64,000 nucleotides of DNA from Archegozetes longisetosus (Eukaryota > Arthropoda > Arachnida > Sarcoptiformes > Trhypochthoniidae): NCBI GenBank assembly GCA_018873245.2, contig JAEMBT020000005.1, positions 6,682,001 to 6,746,000 of the forward strand. The letters are read 5' to 3'. Each line of letters starts with the position of its first letter. Position 1 is the stretch's first letter. The notes below the pieces were generated by a model. That model was not told the origin of the DNA and ran no database searches. It saw nothing but the letters and a program-made list of their open reading frames with translations. Made by a program: the position numbers and the translations under genes. Below are positions 13,830-26,284 of this stretch, one piece after another.

Positions 13830-15459
13830 TGTAGTTGAGGTATTGTGCACGACTGGTTCAATGTTGTCAGAAATCCGGTTGAAGTCCTAATGGGAAAGAG
13901 GTGTAAAGTAAAATAAATAAAGTCTAATAGAGTGCGAGTATAACTATAAGCAAATGATGCACTGATATGCAGTCTTATCTCTACATAAGAGACCTATTTG
14001 GATTGCTTTGATAACACTCTTTGCAATACTCCAATTGGGTACAATTACATCATCTGACTTATTTGTAAATCAAACAATAGATAGCATCTGATTCTGATAT
14101 TAACTGATATTAACAGGTATTAACAGATATAAACAGATATATTGACTGATTTGATCGAATCACAGCTCACAATGAACTCATGCTTGTTTGGCACTAACTA
14201 AAAGCAAAGATATTCTAAACAGGTGTCTATTCTAGTCACACAACCCTTACAGTCCATACAAGCCCTCTCTTAAGCTCTGATTAACTCTTTGACGGAAACT
14301 CTCTTTCCGTTCAGCTATTTCAATATAAAAATAGTTTTGGTTGGCATTCATCAGACAAAGTTATTAGGAGATTTTCTCTGTTGAAGGCTTCAAAACGACA
14401 AACAACACAAAAAGCATCTATTTTGATTGTTAAGCTGAAAGCTGACGTGCGGGTCTCTAATTTGTCTCAACAAATAATGAGACACGAGTTAAACATGTGT
14501 AGCCCCATTGTTTGTTAGTTGCGTTCTCTGGTTTGTATCAAATTGCAATACTTTCTGAACTTATTTCGAGGAAAAGAAACGTCTTAACAACTGAACAACT
14601 TGGAGACTCTAATCTTTCTCTAGGGCTACACACGACTGTTTTGCTTGAAATGGAAAACTTCCAAAATGAGATCTAAAGAAAATCTAAGTTTCAAGTACAT
14701 GAAAGCTGACCATAGGTTATTTAGTATTTGGCTATTTCTGAAGGTTATAAACTCACACAAAATTACTATAATTTTATTTGAAATTTTCAATTGCTCAAAG
14801 ATTTGTTATTTTAGTGCGAAGGTCTTATTACGATCAATATCTACTCAACAAGTACTCAGGTGATTGAAGAGTGAATTAGAAATATGGAATATGATTAAAA
14901 CTCTATCAAAGCAATAACAAAATTTGTTATTTCTCATGTCATTTAATGCTCTTCACACGACTGGCAAGTTCGAGATGGGCAAGATATTCTAGAAAATTGC
15001 GGCAAGATCCGGCTTTAAACATGGTTTTAATTGTATTTTGACTCAAATCATGAAAATAAATGCATAAAATTGGAGAAGCAAACAAATAAATTTTTTGATT
15101 GCAGGAAGAGCTACATAGTTGGCAGGTTAATTAAATCATAATAACTTCTGTATATTGAGAGCATCTATGAGAATATGTTTAGAGAAGGGCATGTAAAAGA
15201 TGTGCCAATAAATGCCTTTATCAACACTAAAGAAAAAGATAGGACTTAAAGGGACTGACTTTAAGGGTATTTATAACGTATGCCTAGTTCACATAAGAAT
15301 ACAGATCAAACTATAGAGATGATAGGTAGGAGAAAACACTTGTTGCCGAGTCTGTTCCAACACTTGCATAAGTTTATAGCTGGAGCGTAATAAAGATAGT
15401 GTATCTCTGCTTTACAGCAGTCACTCATGCTCAATATTTTCATATTAAATCTAACTACA
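13830..15459. other. Non-coding region upstream of SGK3
   Basis: Likely holds the SGK3 promoter and non-coding 5' exons. An imperfect short tandem repeat based on GATATTAACA lies at about 14094-14144. Small open frames here, such as one at 14645-14863, have no protein-like composition. Confidence 0.5.
14094..14144. repeat. Imperfect 10-11-bp tandem repeat
   Basis: About five diverged copies of GATATTAACA(G) in a row. Confidence 0.65.
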
Positions 15460-15840
15460 TACAGGGTCTACAATCTGGAACGATTTAAAGCCGAAGTTAT
15501 CTAATGAATAACTGCTGTCATACTTAATGAAAACAGGTTAAATGCTCCATTATATAAATAAAATAGGCATTAGTGAAATATGTACTTTTTATCACTTACT
15601 GAATTGACCAACAAAATTACAAAGCACTGCTTAAAAGTACATATCATTTCAACTTGCAATAAACGCGTGCATTCAACTGTTGTAAGCACCATTTTTGTTA
15701 TTTATTCTTAGGTCTTTGTTTAGTAAATGCTCAAATTAGGTCCTTTCTAATATGAAAATTTAATAAAAGTTCTCTTCAAAAAAGTATAGGTTAGAAAAGT
15801 GATGTTGGATTGGATTCGGTATTAGATTGTAGACCCTGTA
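15460..15840. mobile_element. MITE-like element with 15-bp terminal inverted repeats and TA flanks
   Basis: CAGGGTCTACAATCT at 15462-15476 is repeated as a perfect reverse complement at 15824-15838. Each outer edge is flanked by TA (15460-15461 and 15839-15840), the target duplication of Tc1/mariner-type elements, whose ends often begin with CAG. The interior (about 347 bp) has no transposase frame, so it would be non-autonomous. Just outside lie two near-identical direct repeats, 15447-15461 and 15849-15863 (14 of 15 match), which may be part of the insertion history. No second copy was found in the window. Confidence 0.6.
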
Positions 15841-18553
15841 CAGAAGAGAAATCTAACTGCATATGAGTATAGCTCATTGCGACTGCATACCAATTGATAG
15901 TTTGACGAAATAATCCAATCATTTTAGAGACCCTTTCAACGATAATATTGTTTAATAAAATAATTATACATTAGCTGATTATTAAATGAGTGGAAAGTGG
16001 GGCAATGGCTCTCTTATCTTCTAGCAAAACTAAAAACATACGCTAAAATCATAAACGATAATATTTATAAGATTGTCAATAAACAAAGAAAATCTATTAA
16101 ATAACAAATCACTATCAATATTTGACTGAAAATGTAAATACTAAGGTCACTTGAGGTTCAGTTGACGGGTTCAATTGTTTTCATTATAAAGGCATTACAG
16201 AGTTGAGTAGAGATCCAAATGGAAGGTCAATTATTGCATGTGAATTTGCTACGAAAGCATATAAGCCCTATCTGAATAAATATATCAAATTAACCAGCGG
16301 ATGTGCACACAAATGTGCTTTTCTAATGAGATCCTCGAGAACTAAACATATGGTAACTAATAGTAGATATTGAAAACAAAAATAGTGTTGAAACTTTGCT
16401 GCCATCATTCTTAGAATTGTTTAGTAACTTAAATCAACTATTCTTATCAAACTTATGTAATTGAAAACATTGAGAATTAGATCGCGCAAGGTAAAACAAA
16501 AACATTCTCAACTTCTAACCAACACTGATTATGATCCAAAATCCATTTAATTTAGCTGATAGTGTTGTTTTTAATTAACTCAAATTGATAAGTGTTTTTA
16601 ACTTAATCAACTCTGTGATCAGTCAATAGACTGATCCGTTAGAGATTAACTTCTCAAAAGAGCTTATGTAGAGAAAATTAACAGATTGAAAATCCGCTAA
16701 ATATCAGTTTGAATATCAATGTTTTTATTATAGCTTTTATATAGTTTTTAATGTAACAGACTCAACAAGAAAATCTAATTGAATCAATTTTTGTGTCAAT
16801 TGTTAAGTAAATGTTAGAAACTAGAATAATTGACAAGTTAGGTAGACTATGTTCGAGAGAAAGTAGTAGTTGTAGTCTAACTAAAACGTCAATGATTCGA
16901 CACAAATATTATTCATTGAGGAGCTTGCAGTTTTATTAAGGGTATGTTTTAAATTTCAGTTACTGTAGATACTAGTGAACTAAATCAAAATTAGACTAGA
17001 CGTCATACCACCTTGTATCACCTTTATTTCACGTGTAATATTCTCTAAATTGACATGTGATTCAATATAAAGTTTTGTCTAGCACCTGTTTTATTATTTA
17101 AATGTACCCTAAGTGTCATCTGTATTAGTTGCGATAGCAGATCATATTTATATTTACTTGAATTCAATTAATTTTAGAGCCTTCATAAACTTTACGGATG
17201 ACTACAAAACTAATTTGCAACAGTCATGCTAAATGTAATCTTGCCTATCGGTTTGAAAAGTTGAAAAATACAAATCATAAATCTACTTTTCAATACGGCT
17301 CAGTCTTAATTTGGATACCAATTCAATTAGCCTTGAGTTTGCAAATCTGAGACTCAGCTCAAGCTTGAGCTCGAGCAAGAAGTAAACTAAAAGTGAGAAA
17401 ATGAACTAAGGCTGAAGTGAGATAAACATTGAAATATAGAGAAAGGGATAGATTTGCAAAATAATTGTTGTTGATGGATGTAATAATAGATAGGTTAAAT
17501 TATAAATAACGCTATGAATAGTTTATATGAATTTGTTAGTCTAAAGATATTTTGCCCTTCAAATCATTTGACATTTTACTAGTAATCTTATAGCTATTAA
17601 GAGAATAATAACAATGATAATCAGTATGATTTAGCTAATGTTGTCCTTCTCTATTATATACAAGTATTTTGTACTGAAAACTTCTCAACCAGCAATAGAT
17701 AAATCTAAGTATAATCTCATCCTATCTTCAGTTCAATAACAAGTCTCCAGAAATATAATTCAGTAAAAGCTTCTCATTATCTTGGAGTCGCTTGAAATAT
17801 GAGAGTATCTGTTATAAAATTGCATTTAAACCAATTTGTAAATCGATACGGAGCTCGAATAATTGTTTTCTATTTCTGTCCAAACACAATGAGTAAATGT
17901 AGTGCTCTTAAAATTAAATCTCAATTACCAGCAGTTCATGAGAGTATGACATGCAAAGGTTCTATGTGCTTTTCAAGTTTATAAAATTAATCTAATTGTA
18001 ATTATATGTGTAGTTATTGGATTAGCAATGAAAGCATTGGCAATAAATGTCAAGTTTGGAAACTAAACCATAATAAAAGGGCAAAGTCTCCAGTTGTAAA
18101 ACTATGAAAACTGTAAAACAAATAGTTGATAATTATTAAAATATCTAATAATTAATGGCGAATATGCGCATTGATAAGCCTGATAAGCCAAACAAAAAGT
18201 TGTCTCTATAACAAAATCTGAAAGGGTAAATAATGGAGTAAATGAATGAAGCAAGCTTTATAAGTTGATTAGGTGCCAGTCAATTTCATAATACATTACA
18301 TCTACATTTGGCAACAGTTAAAACTTCAATGCGAGTTTTATGAGTTATATGTTCTACTCATTAATGCTCTCTTTTAGTTATTTTATTAAATACTAATTCT
18401 GCTTACATTCACTTTTCAAATTTCAAGGCAATCCTAACTGCTATTATTGAGTTTTTAGCTTATTATTCAGTTGAATATCTGTTACGTTTAGATATATCGC
18501 TGTTAATGTTATTGATTACTTGTCAAATTTGTTTGTCGTCAGTTTGAAACATT
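15841..18553. other. Non-coding AT-rich region, nothing recognised
   Basis: I scanned both strands and saw no exon with protein-family similarity, no RNA gene and no large repeat. One 61-codon open frame at 17799-17984 shows no coding character. Confidence 0.5.
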
Positions 18554-18650
18554 CCTGGTGAAAGTACCGAAATTTGGAAAACTTTTGTTCAAAGTACTGA
18601 GATTTGAAAGACTTCTGGTGAAACTAGTTCAGTTTGCTAGTCAAAATACC
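18554..18650. repeat. Diverged ~31-bp tandem repeat
   Basis: Roughly 2.6 copies of a unit resembling CTGGTGAAAGTACCGAAATT followed by TGGAAAACTT, with many substitutions between copies. Confidence 0.5.
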
Positions 18651-19832
18651 TCAGTTCAAAACAATTGGAAACAAAACCGACAACAATGTTAAAACTGAGT
18701 TTAATCAGTATCTAAACAACCAAAATATGACCATCTTTAGCAACCTTGAGCTTGAGATGACATTGATATATAACTAAATAGTAGTAGAAATGTGGTTTAT
18801 GGATTATAAGTGCAGGTTGACTAAAAGCGAATAGTTGTCGCAGAATATAGAGTAATCTAACTATCAATTATAACATTATGTTTAGTAGCTGTAAAATGTG
18901 TAATAAAAATATTATTTTTATATCACTTACCATTACATTGATAATTCAAATTATTATTATAATTGAACAAGTGATAAAGACATGACTATGAAAGCAGTTT
19001 AAACATCACTCCAAAGAAGATTAATAGAAAAAAAATGAATCAAAACTTATTAAAAGGGAGTTAGAAAGAAAGGCCGTGAAAGGCAGTGGAAACGCAAATG
19101 AACACAGCCAGAAAAGTGCTTGAACAAAGTTACTCACACTAGTTTGCTACTCTCGAACATTAGTGTAGTATTCAGACAAATGCCTTCTCTGCTAGCCCTC
19201 TATTGAGTCACTCATTGATTCGATTGCTAACCACGTGCTTTGTGATAGTAAAGCCCGTTATCAAGTTATTATTAATCAGTTAATAACTTCAGTTACAACT
19301 AGTTCTCCAACTTTTTCTATCGCGTACCACTAGTGAAACCCTGATGCAAGTGAGAAATAGGTTTTTAGAATTTAGTCCTTTATCAAATATGATTGAGTCT
19401 TAAGTTATTTGTACCTTGGATTTAGTATTAAAGGTTCAACATTTTCCTAAAGTTCTCAATACCTGTCATGTAAATATAAATAACTCCCTCTTTACTCATA
19501 ATTTTGATTCACATATAATTTGATTATCAGATTTCAGTATTTTGATATGAAGCTAAAACTGTTGTAATTGATGTTTATATTTGATTGCTACGAATGCAAA
19601 AAATACCTAACTAACCTGAATGAAAACAGGCCTGTCAAAGTAAATCCAAGCTTAAATGTTAGCACAGTTGAATATTTCAGATTTGACTTCTATGTTATAG
19701 CCAATAGTTTGGTGATGACTTAAATGATTAAAATTGCAAACTTTAGCGCAAAAATTGCTCTAAGGAAAGTAAAAACTAGTGTAAACAATAAACATCTCGT
19801 TTTGTTGTTCCAATTCGTACAATAGAACTAGA
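18651..19832. other. Non-coding AT-rich region, nothing recognised
   Basis: No exon, RNA gene or clear repeat was seen on either strand. Confidence 0.5.
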
Positions 19833-20573
19833 TCATTGATTCTTGTTTGGAATACCGTTGCTACCTTTCTTTTTTGGGAGCGCTGTCCTTGACCTTGAGT
19901 CTATGTCCTCTCTATATGATTTAGCAAAAAGTCCTCTTTTCGACAAATATTGATCACTTTTTTGTCGCATATTTGTAGCATAGATCTTGCAAATATTTTT
20001 AATGGTACTTTTCGGAAAATATCGTTCAAATGAACTCTATTGTGTTATGTTCTCTAATGATGAATCAAAAAGGTGGCAACGTCTGTCTAGAAGCCGTGTT
20101 ATTTAACTTAACTATGAAGCGACATTAACTATGAGAAAGTTTCTAATTTTAAATTTCAGCAATATTTCTGTTAACGGCTTTTAAAATTCAAGGTCTCATC
20201 CAATTTTGTCGAACTCAACCGTTTTAGTATCCAACAGACTAATACTTTTATTATACTTTCCTAGAAAAATTCATATTGTTCGCAACTCAGTTCCATTATT
20301 TTTAGGTTTAAAGCTTAACATTTTTTGCAAACTTTTCTGTTTTGTTCCTTGATTTATGGGCAGACATGAATTCTCACACCTTATCCCACTAGCCTTAAAA
20401 CTTTTTCGAGTTGCACTCCGTCGTTGCATAGTTTCCATAGAACCTAATGTTAAATGGTTTGACTTCGAGACCCATAAATGGGTCTCAAAACGGAATCGAA
20501 ACCTCCGCCTTGTGTTATATTGTATATTAAAAGGAAATTGAGAGACTGTGGTATACTGATTTAAATTAATCAG
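19833..20573 (-). other. Possible unrecognised coding remnant (two open segments)
   Basis: The base composition looks richer in G and C than its surroundings. On the minus strand, 20573-20271 is open for about 100 codons; it contains an ATG at 20438 giving a 55-residue basic peptide. A second open segment (20036-19833, 67 residues plus stop) starts right after a splice-like TAG and contains FERYFPKSTIKNICKIYATN. Both are rich in Lys, Arg and Ser. I recognise no family. This could be exons of a fast-evolving gene, a transposon remnant or chance. Confidence 0.2.
20467..20486. repeat. 8-bp perfect hairpin, GAGACCCA-TAAA-TGGGTCTC
   Basis: A strong small stem-loop with a 4-nt loop. Both flanks extend it imperfectly, so the same short peptide pattern (FETH.WVSK) can be read on both strands. 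This symmetry warns against trusting the open frames here. Confidence 0.8.
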
Positions 20574-21893
20574 TTATTATTGTTTTCATAGTGTTTTCAG
20601 TGATAGTATTGCTGGAAACCGACAGACATAGCTGAAAAAAATGTGGTCTGAGGTTTGGAGTCTGCTCTAACTCACATCATATCAAATATAATTGACAAAC
20701 TGATATACCATAGTTAAAGGGCTTATCTTAAAGCGACTTATTATTGAAAGAAATGCTCTCAATGCGCAATAACGATAAGTAGTTTAACAAAATCAAATAT
20801 ATTTAATACTATTTGTTAAAGCATTTAATTGAATTGATGTAACCTAAAAACTAAAGATTACATAAATGGATTACACGTACATGAAGCTGGAATTGGTTTG
20901 TAATACGATAATCTTACAAAATAAATATCTTGAATATAAACCAAGCACTTAGATGAAGCTGTTTTGTATGCCGAAAATATAGACCATAAACAATTTTATC
21001 GAGTCATATCTAGAGAGTCCTTAGATTACTCTCAACGGTTTACCAGAACAAATCGATAGCAATTTATATTTATTTTCTATCCAATATATAATAGTTTTAA
21101 TGACTTATCTGGGATTGCGGTTTTCATTTCAATCATACTTTCCTTCGTTCAAAAAATCAAATAATTTAAGAACAGCTAATCAAATATTCTTAGCCTCTAG
21201 TCAAGCAAATTCTTTGAAGCGCATATTGCGATAGAAAACTTTTTTAGCCTTGACTTTATTTAACTTTTCTCCTGCTTTGACTTTCAGCACATTTCTCAGA
21301 TTTTCTAAGATTTTCGAAAACTTTCCGCTAGAAACAAAACAATAGACTAGTGACCTGAACTTAGGATCGTTTCGGAGGGGCTTCTAATCCCGAATCATGG
21401 AATTGTTGAGTGGGATGGAGAGCAGTAGTACGATCGCGATCACCCATAGCAACTTAGATCAAAACATTGCCAATTGAATAACAGTAATAATAATAATAAT
21501 CATTGAGATTTCGGTGCGGTTTAATTTACAAAATTAAAGAATATAACCTTATCTATCGATAATGGTATTGGAGGTAATATCAATTTGTTAATTGTATAGC
21601 ACATAATTGGACATATATTTGTGGCTTACGCTTAAAAGCTATTAACTTGATCATACAAGTTTATGGTAACACTTGAGTTGAGTTGATTCAACCCATTATA
21701 CCTTATACTTATCATGTCCTATTCATGCTTTTGATCTAGTTATTTATGGCCCTAACTTTCCTTGTTTATATAATGCGTTGCTGTCATAATAGTGTAAAAG
21801 TGCATTAGTTGTAAATTTTTATTTTCATTCCAATGACTAATAGCACTGGTTATTAGTGGTTAAACAACTTACTCAAACCTTTTTATTGTTTAG
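20574..21893. other. Upstream region of IFT52
   Basis: AT-rich, no exon identified with certainty. It should hold the IFT52 promoter and the start-codon exon, which I could not place. Confidence 0.45.
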
Positions 21894-23982
21894 AGCAATT
21901 CTAACACAAAAGACAACGATACTACCACTAAAAATTCGATTCTATTTGATCTATCTAAAAATCCTCAATTCACTCTCACTGATGGATATAAAACTCTTCA
22001 GAGAAGGCTTAAGACAAGCGGCTGGAAAGTGTCCAGGTTTGAGTTGATTAATCTTTATTTGCCCTTGTGTCACTATTAAGTTACTTTTATAGTATAATTT
22101 TGAAGTTCGAGCTGACTAATGAATGAAAATAGAGACTTCTAGGAAAGATATAAAACTTCGCAATTTTCTAATTTATAGCAACAAGGAAGAAATCAATTAC
22201 GAGCTATTGTCTCAGACGGCAATCTTTTTCATATCAGGGCCGAAAGCCAAGTACACTGAAACTGAAGTATAAATTGCATGATTCATCTTAATGTTTCATA
22301 ACATGATGGATAACTGAGATTAATTTCACAGTTTAAACATTTACGTAAGTATGTGCAAAACGGAGGCAAACTATTTGTAATGTTAGGAGAAGGAGGAGAA
22401 AGGAAAGTTGGAACTAACATAAACTTCTTATTAGAGGAATATGGGATCGCTATTAATAATGGTATGTTAACGAGTTGCATCACTCCTAGTTGTGTTTCAG
22501 CTTTCCTAAAAATATAGACGCAATTCAGACGTTTTATAACGTTTTGTATTGCATTCCATTTGTGCAAACTGCTATTTCACACAATCCCACAATTAGTACT
22601 ATAAGGAAAGTCTGTTGCCAATTCCGTGAAAGCCGGAAAAGGCACCACTTAAGACTTGAATATTTTTCACAGTTCATAATTTAATGGTTAGAATACAATG
22701 TGTTCATAGAAATAGTTTAGTCATCATAGAGATTTGACATTCCGGTAAACAAGACGAAAATGAATGTGAAACAAGTAAACAAAATGGTTGCGTATGCGTG
22801 CTGTGCAAATCATTAAATTTCAGTAGCACTTGAAACGTTAGAAAGTAATATGTTTACATACAGCTTCACTCTTGTCATGTCATCGCTTGCATGAGCTTCT
22901 AATCCCATTTGAACTGAGCAAAAAAAATAGCATCAAAACAACAAAATGCCTACAAAACTGCACCAAAAGCTAACTAGACCTAAATAAAGATAAATTACTT
23001 TTCATATGATAATTAGATCTAAATGAATGAAAACTTAATTATAGATTCGGTGGTGAGAACTGCATATTACAAGTATTTTCATCCAAAAGAAGCACTGATA
23101 GAGAATGGTATACTTAATAGAGGAATATTACAAAGTGCAATCAAACTGCAAAGAGTTGCCAGTGGAAACAATGACGAAAACAGTCGCTTGCAAACTATTA
23201 ACTATCTTTACCCATTCGGGGCCACACTGAATGTCGCTAAACCGGCAGTAGCTGTCTTGTCGACCGGATCCATCTCATTTCCTCTCAATAGACCTACTTG
23301 TGCTTTCTATAATGACAAAGTCAATGGCGGCAAAATTGTTGCCCTCGGGTCTAATCAAATCTTCACTGATCCCTATATCGAAAAGGAAGACAACTCCCTG
23401 TTGAAAGACATCATACTTCAGTATTTAACTGATCCCAACTTTAGTCTCAATGCGATCGATGCTGAGAATCCTGAAATTTCTGATTACTATACGATTCCTG
23501 ATATTGAGTTATTATCGGAGCAGCCATTTTCCAGTCTAGAAGAAAGCGAAGAATTGCCATCAGATTATGCAAAACTATTCTCGAAGACAATCAATCAGTT
23601 GAGCAATTCGGAACTGCCTAAAGTTCTTAAAGCATATGAAGAGTTGCAGATGGATCACGAACCACTCAAACTGATCAAACCTCAATTCGAAACACCTCTG
23701 CCCCCTCTACAACCGGCTGTATTCCCGCCAACTTTCAGAGAGCTCCCGAAGCCTGAGTTGGAACTGTTTGATTTGGACGATGCGTTCAGTTCAATACCTA
23801 CACGAATAACACAAATCGCTAACAAATGTACTGATAATGATCTTGAGTATTATATAAGGGAATGCGGACTTATATTAGGCGTAAGTGATGCCATAACAGG
23901 TAGCAAATCAGCAAAATCAGTTCTCGAATATATGTTCACCAAAATCGTTGAGTTTAAAAAAGTTAACAGTGAAAGAGATTAG
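21894..23982 (+). CDS. IFT52: IFT52, intraflagellar transport complex B subunit (5' end incomplete)
   Basis: Four exons (21894-22036, 22179-22266, 22332-22461, 23045-23982) give about 432 residues, close to the 437 of human IFT52. Conserved blocks are DGYKTLQRRLKTSGWKVS, FISGPKAKYTETE, GGKLFVMLGEGGE, NFLLEEYGIAINND, YYKYFHPKEAL, YPFGATLNVAKPAVAVLSTG, FPLNRPTCAFY, HEPLKLIKPQFETPLPPLQP, FPPTFRELPKPELELFDLD and the C-terminal segment that binds IFT46/IFT88. IFT52 is a core IFT-B1 scaffold needed to build cilia; in an arthropod this means sensory cilia and possibly sperm. The first exon opens after an acceptor at 21891-21893 and has no ATG in frame, so a short upstream start exon is missing from this model. 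The gene runs tail-to-tail into CCDC25 with a 107-bp gap. Confidence 0.95.
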
Positions 23983-24043
23983 AGAAACAATGTATTTGAC
24001 AATCGAATCAGGTTAAGAAATTGTACAAAAAGCAATTTTTGAA

Positions 24044-24049
24044 AATAAA
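24044..24049 (+). promoter_or_regulatory. Poly(A) signal, IFT52
   Basis: AATAAA 62 nt after the IFT52 stop. Cleavage 10-30 nt downstream would fall at or inside the last exon of CCDC25 on the other strand. Confidence 0.6.
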
Positions 24050-24089
24050 ACTCATGTCGATCCCGGGCTTTTTGACTTTGCTCTCAGAT

Positions 24090-25123
24090 TTACATGAAAT
24101 CGTCGGAATCGTAACCGTCCTATAGACCAAAGGAATAGATTATTTATCAAAAAACATTCTTTAAGACACAAATTTTCAACTAAATACCTTATTAGACTTC
24201 ATATTTTCAGATTTCATTACGTAATCATAGCTTTTGAGTTTTGCCATCTCTTCTTTTCGTTTCAATTCTTCTTTTTCTTTCTGTTTCAAATTGCGTTGAG
24301 CAACTTTGGCGTCTTCTCTCTCCTTTCTATCTCTTTCTTCACGCTCTCCTCTAAAATCGACGTTCGTTTTCTCGACCTTCGATTGATTAGATTGGTTAAA
24401 CATAAATAAATAATTGTTTGTAAAAGTTTTGGATAAAGTGGAAAACCTTAGTTTTGTTGAGTCTATTGACAATTTCATTAATTCTCTTTTCGACACGAAT
24501 ACTTCTGACAGACTTGTCGTTATGAAAGCCAACTTGTCCGACATCCATACTGGCAGTCTTTTTAAGATTAGACCATTGAGTATAGACCACATCGATGTTA
24601 TTCATTTTGTTTCCTTTAATACTATTAGCTTTGACTAATTGGGCGCAGTCATCAATTACAGAACTGGGAATATCATCTAAAGTTTGTCCTGGTTTAAGCC
24701 TCAAATACACGTGAGCTGAAGACTCTTTGTCCACGTGAAACCAAACGTCCTCTGGCCATCCCCAGCGCAACAGTTCCTCATCTGTTTTCAATCGTCAATA
24801 AACCAAATTATCAATCAATTGCCCACAAATTACTCTTCAATCGATTCGTCACTTACTCTCGTATTTGTCGATTCCCATGAAAATTGTCATTGGAGGAGAA
24901 ACAACTGTTGATTGAATCGACAAATAATTAGATTTAGTTATAGTTTGTATAAATGTTTGATTAGTTAAAAATTGTTGTCGTTTATTATTCGATTGAATAT
25001 TTAAGTAAACAAAAGGCAACATTGTATCAAAAATAAATGCATTAATACATCAAATAATTTAATTATCAATCAATTCATTTATGAGAGAAGAGACTTACCA
25101 TTACTTATGAAATAGTAAACCAT
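24090..25123 (-). CDS. CCDC25: CCDC25, NFACT-R domain protein
   Basis: Five exons (25123-25099, 24904-24857, 24781-24447, 24376-24188, 24119-24090) give exactly 208 residues, the length of human CCDC25. The first exon encodes only MVYYFISN plus one base. Conserved blocks are [36 protein letters not shown]-type sequence (about residues 20-54), [40 protein letters not shown], a charged coiled coil (about 140-190) and the terminal DSDDFM. The first part is an NFACT-R domain, shared with the ribosome quality-control factors NEMF/Rqc2; vertebrate CCDC25 has also been described as a receptor for extracellular trap DNA. Its core role in invertebrates is not settled. It starts 265 bp from ESCO in divergent orientation and ends tail-to-tail with IFT52. 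Confidence 0.95.
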
Positions 25124-25388
25124 TTTACTTATAGTAACTATTAAATTAATAGTTATATTAATAATTATTAAGTTCAATTAAATTAAATATATATTCAAAT
25201 GTTGTTAACAATTGCGTCATCCAATAAATTATCAATTTATTCAAAATTACCAAACGTTATTTATGTTAGTCCCTAAGCTCTTCTTATGAATGTTTGGCGC
25301 CATAAATTTAACTCTCATCTCGATCAATTGTCACTCACTTTCATTCATTCAATCAAACGCTTAACTAATCAATAGTTTGTTGCAAATA

Positions 25389-26284
25389 ATGGCATTATTT
25401 GAGAGTCCAGTGAAGACGCCCACTAATGATATGTTGAGATATTTCCGATATTTGAGCGAAGAGCTGAGACAAGTGTCAAAAAGTGTAAGACATCTAGAGA
25501 TCTAATGAGATCTCGGTCTCAAAGTCGATCGAGTCCTAGGAATAGAACAACTCCCAAAAGACGTCTTCCACTGTTCAAAGCTAGCCAACAGTATGCCATC
25601 GATTTAGGGCAAAGAGACTTTGACTCAAAGCGATGCAAAACATGTAATATGTTGTACACCATAGGAGAAGTTGTCGATGAGAAGACACACGAGGAGTATC
25701 ACGACATGTTCGTCAATAGTTTGAAATTTAACGGTTGGAAGAACGAAGACGTGATTGGAGTGTACGAAGACGGAAGAGTTATCAGAGTTTTGCCAGAACA
25801 CCAAAAGTATAAATATATGCACAAAAAGGTTAATGATTTATTCAGTGTTGCCGACATAGAGTTAGGAATTAGAGTAGATCTCGAGTCTTGTATGAAGAGC
25901 TCTTCTGTTTACCTCTTGTTCGCCACCAAAACCAAACGAATTGCTGGTTTTGTTGCTGCTGAACGCATCACTTCTGCTAACCGGTTGATAAGCGAAGAGC
26001 CCTTTATTGCCAGCACTGAAGAAGAAAGCGCTGAATGCGGCGTCGCTCGTATTTGGACTCATCCTAATTATAGACGGCAAAAGATCGCCACAAGACTTCT
26101 CGACACTTTGAGAATGAATTTCACTTTAGGCAAAACTATCGAACGGTCGAAGATTGCATTTTCTGATCCAACTATCAATGGAAAAGACTTTGCGAAGTAT
26201 TACACGCAGAGAAATGATTTCTTGATTTATATTTATCAAAGCGAAATTCCAGCCCGTTCTTTTCCAAATCAGACGTTTGATTAG
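25389..26284 (+). CDS. ESCO/Eco1-type cohesin acetyltransferase
   Basis: The catalytic part is a clear ESCO C-terminus. It has a C2H2-type finger (CKTCNMLYTIGE then HEEYHDMF), an acetyl-CoA region (IWTHPNYRRQKIATRLLDTL) and the terminal block IAFSDPTINGKDFAKYYTQ, ending FLIYIY. The enzyme acetylates SMC3 to lock cohesin on replicated DNA. The protein is short (260 residues from the ATG at 25505), while vertebrate ESCO1/2 have long N-terminal tails. An in-frame start at 25389 opens a separate 32-codon segment (MALFESPVKTPTNDM...) that ends on a good donor (GTAAGA at 25485). It could splice to CAACAG just before the codons for YAIDLGQRDF, which would skip the RSRSQSR stretch. I give the outer span; the exact N-terminus is unresolved. 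It shares a short divergent promoter with CCDC25. Confidence 0.85.

Noticed and set aside
20485-20510. B-box-like sequence (GGTTTCGATTCCG on the minus strand) suggesting a tRNA or SINE
   Set aside because: No A box at proper spacing, no cloverleaf, no poly-T or A-rich tail; part of an imperfect hairpin.
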